Origin: Oleiagrimonas sp964608595
Lineage (GTDB): Bacteria > Pseudomonadota > Gammaproteobacteria > Xanthomonadales > Rhodanobacteraceae
Direction of reading: 5' to 3'
NCBI GenBank assembly: GCA_964608595.1
Contig: CAZSOU010000046.1
Location: 1-18,390 of the forward strand
Length of the DNA stretch: 18,390 nt
The notes below the pieces were generated by a model. The model did not search any database and was not told the origin of the DNA. It saw only the letters and a program-made list of their open reading frames with translations. This document shows positions 15,301 through 18,390 of this stretch, in pieces. The position numbers and the translations under genes were made by a program. How positions within the stretch are numbered: position 1 is the stretch's first letter; each line of letters opens with the position of its first letter.

Positions 15301-16199
15301 CTGATGGCCCGCGCCTGACCAAGTACGGCTATCCGCACCTGTTGGGCGGCAACCGTGCTGTGCTTGCCGCCGGTTTCGACCTGTCATCGGTGGGTGCGCC
15401 GACGCTGACGGCCGTGGAGCCGTTCATCCGGTACGTCTATCCCAAGGATACGGACTTCGCCCGCATCGGTTCCGCGTGGGCCGCCAACTTCATTCGGTAT
15501 CCCGGCGTGCGCGGCATCGATTCGGATGCGTGGGGCCGCGCGTGGATTCATCCGCCGCCGCCGCCAGCCTACCCGCCCGGCCTGGATGCGACCCTGTGGG
15601 GCGAGAAGCGGCCCACGGACGGCATGTTCATCGCCTATCGCATCCGTCACCTCGGCATGACCGGGTTTGATGCCTTCGTCAGCGATTACAGCCTCGGCTG
15701 GTTTGACGAGCGCATGCGCGTGCTCGGTCGCAGCGTGCCGCGTGATGTGAGCCTTGGCGATCAGTCCACGGTCGGCAAGCCCGCACTGAACGCGAAGGAC
15801 CGCGCGATTGTGGTCAACGGTATCGTGCCGTCATCGCGTCCTGTTCCAGCGCCGGCGATGCGCCAGCAGAACCGGGTGAACCTTGTGTCGCTGGGACGCC
15901 TGACGAGCTGGGGTGAGCCGTGGGCGCTGGCGGCGCAGGAGGGGTCCGTCCAGCCGCGCGGCGAGGACTTCGCGGCAGTCGGCTGGCCGACCACGAGCCG
16001 CGACATTCGCGTCCCCGGCCTAGTCGGCAACCTGGGCAGCGCTCGCACAGCCAAGCCGGCCAGCATCCCCGGCATTCCGGCGGCCGGATTCGGGCAAACC
16101 GTGCTCATGGGATTTGGCTGCGGGCGGCAAGTTCGCGCCATAATCGGCTACGATAGCAGCACGTTCGGCGAAGTTACCGTAAATGGGGTATCACCATGA
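12336..16199 (+). CDS. Giant repeat protein, probable tail/adhesion structure
   Basis: A 1287-residue protein of no family I can name, built almost wholly of repeats. Residues 44-335 are four 73-residue units in exact register. Each has a beta-rich part ('G-A-S-V-x-x-D-L-[TS]-G-x-Y', 'S-L-S-M-x-L-S-G') and a shorter part ending 'Y-P-x-G-F-D-A-x-x-[FY]-G'. A half unit starts the protein (about 7-43). From residue 346 the short part alone repeats about every 22 residues: G-F-x-A-x-x-[FYW]-G-K-P-x-V, then R-x-I-x-P. It continues with looser spacing to the C-terminus (last copy GYDSSTFGEVTVN). There is no signal peptide, transmembrane segment or catalytic motif. The ATG is two bases after the previous stop with no clear ribosome site, suggesting translational coupling. 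The stop overlaps the next start in ATGA. A rod- or sheet-like virion protein is inferred from repeats, size and context. Confidence 0.8.
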   Translation: MATYLITGVTLGDTSVASDGVRVTNSANAATTFGIDPGQVGLVRVGSGENGASVIIDLTGDYTPVPGSSLSMALSGAPMLLATLADQSRMGAVGVANAAQASYPAGIASLGFGPSTRVNFGGGGNNVTLDLTGDYTAPGGINVGLYLDGNPLVGHATIGATSLFGTADVESPLSARPVGFDSLSFLPKLRVNRGENGASVLLDLSGAYASPAGTSLSMPLSGSPLVLGSLGETLKIGTATLQNAAQAAYPVGFDATRYGAKSHVTPDLDARRLALELSGNYSPPNASAIQMVWAGSDKSVSPESIDSLNIGAANLVNVSQGAFTQGFDASTVGLPKIAQTFPITPGTDFARYGNAHVELLLTKTKPAGFSASLFGKPWVVYFLRQIRPEGFKRDAYGKPAMQGGVRDAPVSGFNALGVGRPNVTLGSRQVYPTWFVDTRYGKPMMGYDRTFSMTGFDATKWGATLVWDNTQRAYPRGLDATRFGTAWADRYTRSIGPKRFVDGDQENIGFPNLYNLNRYITVNYIADQWNEGGMGAYQSLFVKNVNREVDLVRNGIAPPFRQVPLGHQVLNGARQVRAHGFDAVRWGERKAVGGTFIAPRIRYLQGHGFKPIELSSRFHIVRNGAFAPVPTGWDSARVGRPPLVENTRRYFDHFKVGQTDAWGMPFIAPRVRSVGPQNPLEPVRGLVGGATVWFLNRDVTPAQPSFGWGSFGKVIVTGYPIPNARVKSIPPTWQWGTARVWNRTPEVTPYWETRLFTQFGNNAIFNRNNYFPIEGLSLLRFGDNTIITYRTKQVGKRGFDALRFNPKHTIRNVLPDPPGQQYAIGCTLGKTGRIGDVQFKNLALWPVGIDSDSYGTAKLQGMSIFPKGIPPFISDNGTQFGMPDIPGQQHITVPSMPTDTKFSGYFGKPRMTPWTIWAPSGAPDQAKNNNPGRDQIIDQTLDDKYGYGHPWFGWPRVELKNRIVYQRRNSVNERFGQPKLSRNPQYAKPDGPRLTKYGYPHLLGGNRAVLAAGFDLSSVGAPTLTAVEPFIRYVYPKDTDFARIGSAWAANFIRYPGVRGIDSDAWGRAWIHPPPPPAYPPGLDATLWGEKRPTDGMFIAYRIRHLGMTGFDAFVSDYSLGWFDERMRVLGRSVPRDVSLGDQSTVGKPALNAKDRAIVVNGIVPSSRPVPAPAMRQQNRVNLVSLGRLTSWGEPWALAAQEGSVQPRGEDFAAVGWPTTSRDIRVPGLVGNLGSARTAKPASIPGIPAAGFGQTVLMGFGCGRQVRAIIGYDSSTFGEVTVNGVSP
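12465..13340 (+). repeat. Four diverged tandem 219-bp (73-codon) repeats
   Basis: Equivalent codons fall at 12504, 12723, 12942 (all Asp of D-L-[TS]-G) and 13161 (Glu in the fourth copy), each exactly 219 bases apart. The copies differ at many bases and residues but contain no insertion or deletion relative to each other. Copies one and three are the most alike (both have GENGASV and SLSM.LSG). This is old tandem duplication kept in length by structure, not a recent DNA repeat. Confidence 0.88.
13371..13829 (+). repeat. Tandem ~66-bp (22-codon) repeats, regular stretch
   Basis: Aligned on the first residue of the G-F-x-A-x-x-F-G core, units begin at residues 346, 368, 390, 412, 434, 455, 477 and 499 of the giant protein, so spacing is 22 (once 21). 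The consensus is G-F-x-A-x-x-[FYW]-G-[KR]-P-x-V-x-x-x-x-R-x-x-x-P-x. Looser copies continue to about 16190. DNA identity between copies is low; the repeat is clearest in protein. Confidence 0.82.
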
Positions 16200-17398
16200 C
16201 CGAAAGCATTGGACCATGGCCACTCGGGATCGACATGCTCAGTCCCGACACCGCTATGCCCAGCGATCGGGACGGGAACGTGATCGCCGCGCGCGACTGC
16301 GTGGACGGCGATTTCAACCGCGTCGGGCAGTTCGCCAGCCGGCCAGGGCTGCTCAAGGTCGGCGGCGAGGCCCTGCACTCGCTGTGGACGCGCCGGGATG
16401 GGTCGGCCAGTTACGCCGTTCGTGGCAACGAGCTGGTGCAGGTGGTGCGCACCGACGCCGGAATGACGACGATTGCCGTCGCCCAGCTCGCCGGCTCGAA
16501 TCCGGTGGATTTTTGCGAGCTGAACGGCGAGGTCATATACAGCTCCCTTGACGAGCTTGGCGCGATCGCTGCCGATGGCAGCACACGGCCGTTGTGCGTG
16601 CCGGATGCGGCCACGCCGGGACTGGCCGAGAGCGACAGCGGCGGCCTGTACGCCGGCCGCTACAGCGTGGCCTACGCCTGGGTGAATGCTCGCGGCGTGG
16701 AGGGCGCGCTGTCCCCACTGGCCACGATCAAGGTCCACGAGGGCAAGGGCATCCGCATCACGATCCCGCACACGCCCGCCGGCGCGACGGCCTATCGCAT
16801 CTACCGCACCGGACAGAACGGGAACGTCCTGTACCTGACGGCCGAGGCGCCAGCCAGCCTGACCAGCTACCTGATTGGCACGGCCGAGCGCGGCAGACAG
16901 GCGGATAACGCCTATTTGCGGGCCATGCGACCAGGGGTGTTTGTCCGGGCCTGGCGGGGCCGGCTCCTGACCGCACGCGGTCGGTTCCTGTACCTGTCCG
17001 AGCCGATGCGCTACGGCCTGTACTCGCCGCGGCACGGGTTCGTGCAGTTCCCGACCCGGATCACCTTCATTGAGGCCGTCGAGGGCGGCGTGTTCGTGGG
17101 ACAGCAGGATACCGTGCTGTTCCTGGATGGCGCCACCCCCGGCGACTGGACACAGCAGAGGACCGGCGGCGCACGGCCGGTCCCGCACAGCAGCCTGCTT
17201 GTCAGTCCCGACCTGTTCAGCGCGGGGCTTGAGCTTCCATCCGGCGACCACGCTTTGTGGCTGGCCGCCAATGGATACGTGCTGGGTTCCCCGACCGGAC
17301 AACTGGTCGAGGCGCAAGCGCGACGCATCCGCCTGCCCGACGCGGCGGCGGGCTGGACGGCGGTGCACGACCGCCGACTATTCACCATGACTACTTGA
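16196..17398 (+). CDS. Propeller-like tail protein (nozzle or stabilisation type)
   Basis: A 400-residue protein whose start overlaps the giant repeat gene in ATGA. The opening (PLGIDMLSPDTAMPSDRDGN, then CVDGDFNRVGQFASRPGL) has the 'D-G-x-x-x-R-x-G-x-[FL]-x-x-R-P-G' pattern found at the N-terminus of propeller-type phage tail proteins such as nozzle or gp10-like stabilisation proteins. Residues 60-130 are short strands with turns. Residues 150-205 look like a fibronectin type III domain (AGRYSVAYAWVNARGVEGAL; TAYRIYRTG). Residues 245-400 return to blade-like repeats (GRLLTARGRFLYLSEPMRYG, GVFVGQQDTVLFLDG, GWTAVHDRRLFTM). It has no signal or membrane segment. Closing the tail tube beneath the adaptor is a reasonable inference for a short-tailed phage; a fibre-base protein is the alternative. 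I have not matched it to a specific family. Confidence 0.62.
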   Translation: MTESIGPWPLGIDMLSPDTAMPSDRDGNVIAARDCVDGDFNRVGQFASRPGLLKVGGEALHSLWTRRDGSASYAVRGNELVQVVRTDAGMTTIAVAQLAGSNPVDFCELNGEVIYSSLDELGAIAADGSTRPLCVPDAATPGLAESDSGGLYAGRYSVAYAWVNARGVEGALSPLATIKVHEGKGIRITIPHTPAGATAYRIYRTGQNGNVLYLTAEAPASLTSYLIGTAERGRQADNAYLRAMRPGVFVRAWRGRLLTARGRFLYLSEPMRYGLYSPRHGFVQFPTRITFIEAVEGGVFVGQQDTVLFLDGATPGDWTQQRTGGARPVPHSSLLVSPDLFSAGLELPSGDHALWLAANGYVLGSPTGQLVEAQARRIRLPDAAAGWTAVHDRRLFTMTT

Positions 17399-17408
17399 GG
17401 AAGTGACC

Positions 17409-18002
17409 ATGAACGTTTCCATGAACGACCGCCGCGCCCTTGACCGCGCCATTCAGGCGTTTGTCGCCGAGCGCAAGGCCAAGAACCCAGGCGCCAATGC
17501 CTTCGGCACCTACTATGAAATCCTGAACGGCAAGCTGGTGGGCCTGCACGATGCTCCGGTGCTGACGCCCAACAACCTGCCGGCCGAGGGCATTGCCGAC
17601 TGCCTGGACACGTGGCTTGGCAGCAAGGCCAAGAAAAGCGCGTGGTATCTCGGCCTGTACGCCAACGCCATCAACCCCGCGTCCTCCTGGACCGCGGCCA
17701 ACGTGGCGGCCACGGCCGGCGAAATCACCAGCACCACCGAGGGCTACAGCGAGACCACCCGGCCGCAGTTCACGCCGAACGCCACCGCCAACGGCGCCTG
17801 CGACAACGTGGGCCAAGAGGCGGCGTTCACCATCGTCTCGTCCGGCACCGTCAACGTGGAGGGCGCGTTCCTCATTTCCGACAATGCCCGCGGCGGCACG
17901 GCTGGCGTGCTGGCATCGGCCGCCCGCTACAAAGCCACGCGACAGCTCCAGGACGGTGACAACTACAAGGTTGGCTACCGCGTCACGCTGACTTCGAGCT
18001 GA
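17409..18002 (+). CDS. Unassigned beta-rich structural protein
   Basis: A 197-residue protein. The ATG at 17409 follows GAGGAAG at 17397-17403, which overlaps the previous stop. A GTG two codons upstream overlaps that site and is rejected. Residues 1-75 are helical with a conserved-looking NAFGTYYEILNGKLVGLHD segment. The rest is beta-rich (SAWYLGLYANAINPASSWTA; EAAFTIVSSGTVNVEGAFLI; DNYKVGYRVTLTSS at the end). The 'W-Y-L-G-L-Y... W-T-A-A-N... Y-x-E-x-x-R-P-x-F' layout is common in small proteins of phage structural clusters. I know no proven role. It may be a distant relative of the protein at 8753-9157. It sits in the tail gene block directly upstream of a further, partial gene. Confidence 0.65.
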   Translation: MNVSMNDRRALDRAIQAFVAERKAKNPGANAFGTYYEILNGKLVGLHDAPVLTPNNLPAEGIADCLDTWLGSKAKKSAWYLGLYANAINPASSWTAANVAATAGEITSTTEGYSETTRPQFTPNATANGACDNVGQEAAFTIVSSGTVNVEGAFLISDNARGGTAGVLASAARYKATRQLQDGDNYKVGYRVTLTSS

Positions 18003-18008
18003 TGAACG

Positions 18009-18390
18009 ATGGCTGGCGCTGGTGGTGTGACCAGCATTTCCATTGAGGGCGATCAGGCGGCGGGACAGATTTACGTCCCGCGCGCGAAAAAGCTCCTGCG
18101 GAGGCTGGTGGAACGGGTGAACCTTGGCGGCGTTTCCAACGCCTCCGACTTCGTGCGCCTGGACGACACGTCCTACTGCTACGCCATCGTCGCCGGTCAC
18201 ATCGCCAAGGCTGTCATCGTGGTGGAGGGAAGCCGGGAGGTGCAGCACGAGATTGTGCCGCCCGGCGTGGTTCCGCAGGTTCCCGACTTCTACTCCGGCG
18301 CCGTACTCGGCGGCACCATCCCGACGCCGCCCGTCACCAACCCTTCCACGCCCAAGACGCTGCATCGATTCTGGCCTACGCCGGCAGGCG
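18009..18390 (+). CDS. Partial unassigned protein, continues past the right edge
   Basis: An ATG at 18009, six bases after the previous stop, opens a frame with no stop to the window end (127 codons seen). The start reads MAGAGGVTSISIEGDQAAGQ, then IYVPRAKKLLRRLVERVN, a basic helix. A beta-rich part follows (DDTSYCYAIVAGHIAKAVIV), and then a Pro/Thr-rich stretch (GGTIPTPPVTNPSTPKTLHR) that may be a linker. GC-rich codon use matches its neighbours. The ribosome site is weak, so it may be coupled to the upstream gene, whose TGA overlaps an out-of-frame ATG at 18002 that stops after 14 codons. I do not recognise the family. A structural role is inferred only from location. Confidence 0.65.
   Translation, partial: MAGAGGVTSISIEGDQAAGQIYVPRAKKLLRRLVERVNLGGVSNASDFVRLDDTSYCYAIVAGHIAKAVIVVEGSREVQHEIVPPGVVPQVPDFYSGAVLGGTIPTPPVTNPSTPKTLHRFWPTPAG

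Overview
The window is a continuous stretch of the late (virion morphogenesis) region of a double-stranded DNA tailed phage or prophage. Every convincing gene is on the + strand and tightly packed. The order is: terminase small and large subunits, P22-type portal, small protein, scaffold-like protein, tRNA, major capsid protein, capsid-associated and neck proteins, fibre-like proteins, a giant repeat protein, a propeller-like tail protein, and two unassigned proteins. The second of those runs off the right edge. I see no clearly bacterial gene, integrase, lysis gene or tape-measure gene. The P22-like portal and the lack of a tape measure or sheath favour a short-tailed (podovirus-like) particle, but this is inference from a partial genome. 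The DNA is GC-rich with GC-ending codons, which suggests a GC-rich proteobacterial host. I cannot name the host from this sequence.

Layout. Bases 1-2124 are the packaging motor: TerS, whose frame is open to the left edge, and TerL with intact ATPase and nuclease motifs. Bases 2143-5487 hold the portal, a 67-residue basic protein and an acidic scaffold-like protein. Bases 5488-5935 carry no protein gene. They hold a complete tRNA with CAU anticodon that has the hallmarks of an initiator tRNA-fMet (C1 x A72 mismatch, three G:C pairs in the anticodon stem, A11:U24). After it comes a roughly 340-base hairpin-rich leader for the capsid gene. Bases 5936-8734 hold the major capsid protein (N4-gp56/DUF4043-like), a small capsid-associated protein, a small acidic-ended protein and a neck/adaptor-like protein. 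Two strong hairpins lie in this part, after the capsid gene and after the gene that follows it.

Bases 8753-18390 look like a tail or adhesion module. They encode a small beta-rich protein, a collagen-like/CBM-like fibre protein, an unassigned protein, a protein with two LamG-like lectin domains, a 1287-residue repeat protein, a beta-propeller/FN3-like protein, and two unassigned proteins. The first LamG-like domain is encoded by an AT-rich island of about 550 bases inside GC-rich sequence, a sign of domain exchange. The giant protein starts with four 73-residue repeats in exact 219-nt register, then changes to many units of about 22 residues with a G-F-D-A-x-x-F-G core.

How it works together: TerS/TerL dock on the portal to package DNA. 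The scaffold and capsid protein build the head. The neck and propeller-like proteins probably close the portal vertex. The LamG, collagen/CBM and giant repeat proteins are the best candidates for surface adhesion. The least expected features are the initiator tRNA with its structured leader, the two-phase repeat architecture of the giant protein, and the transferred LamG segment.
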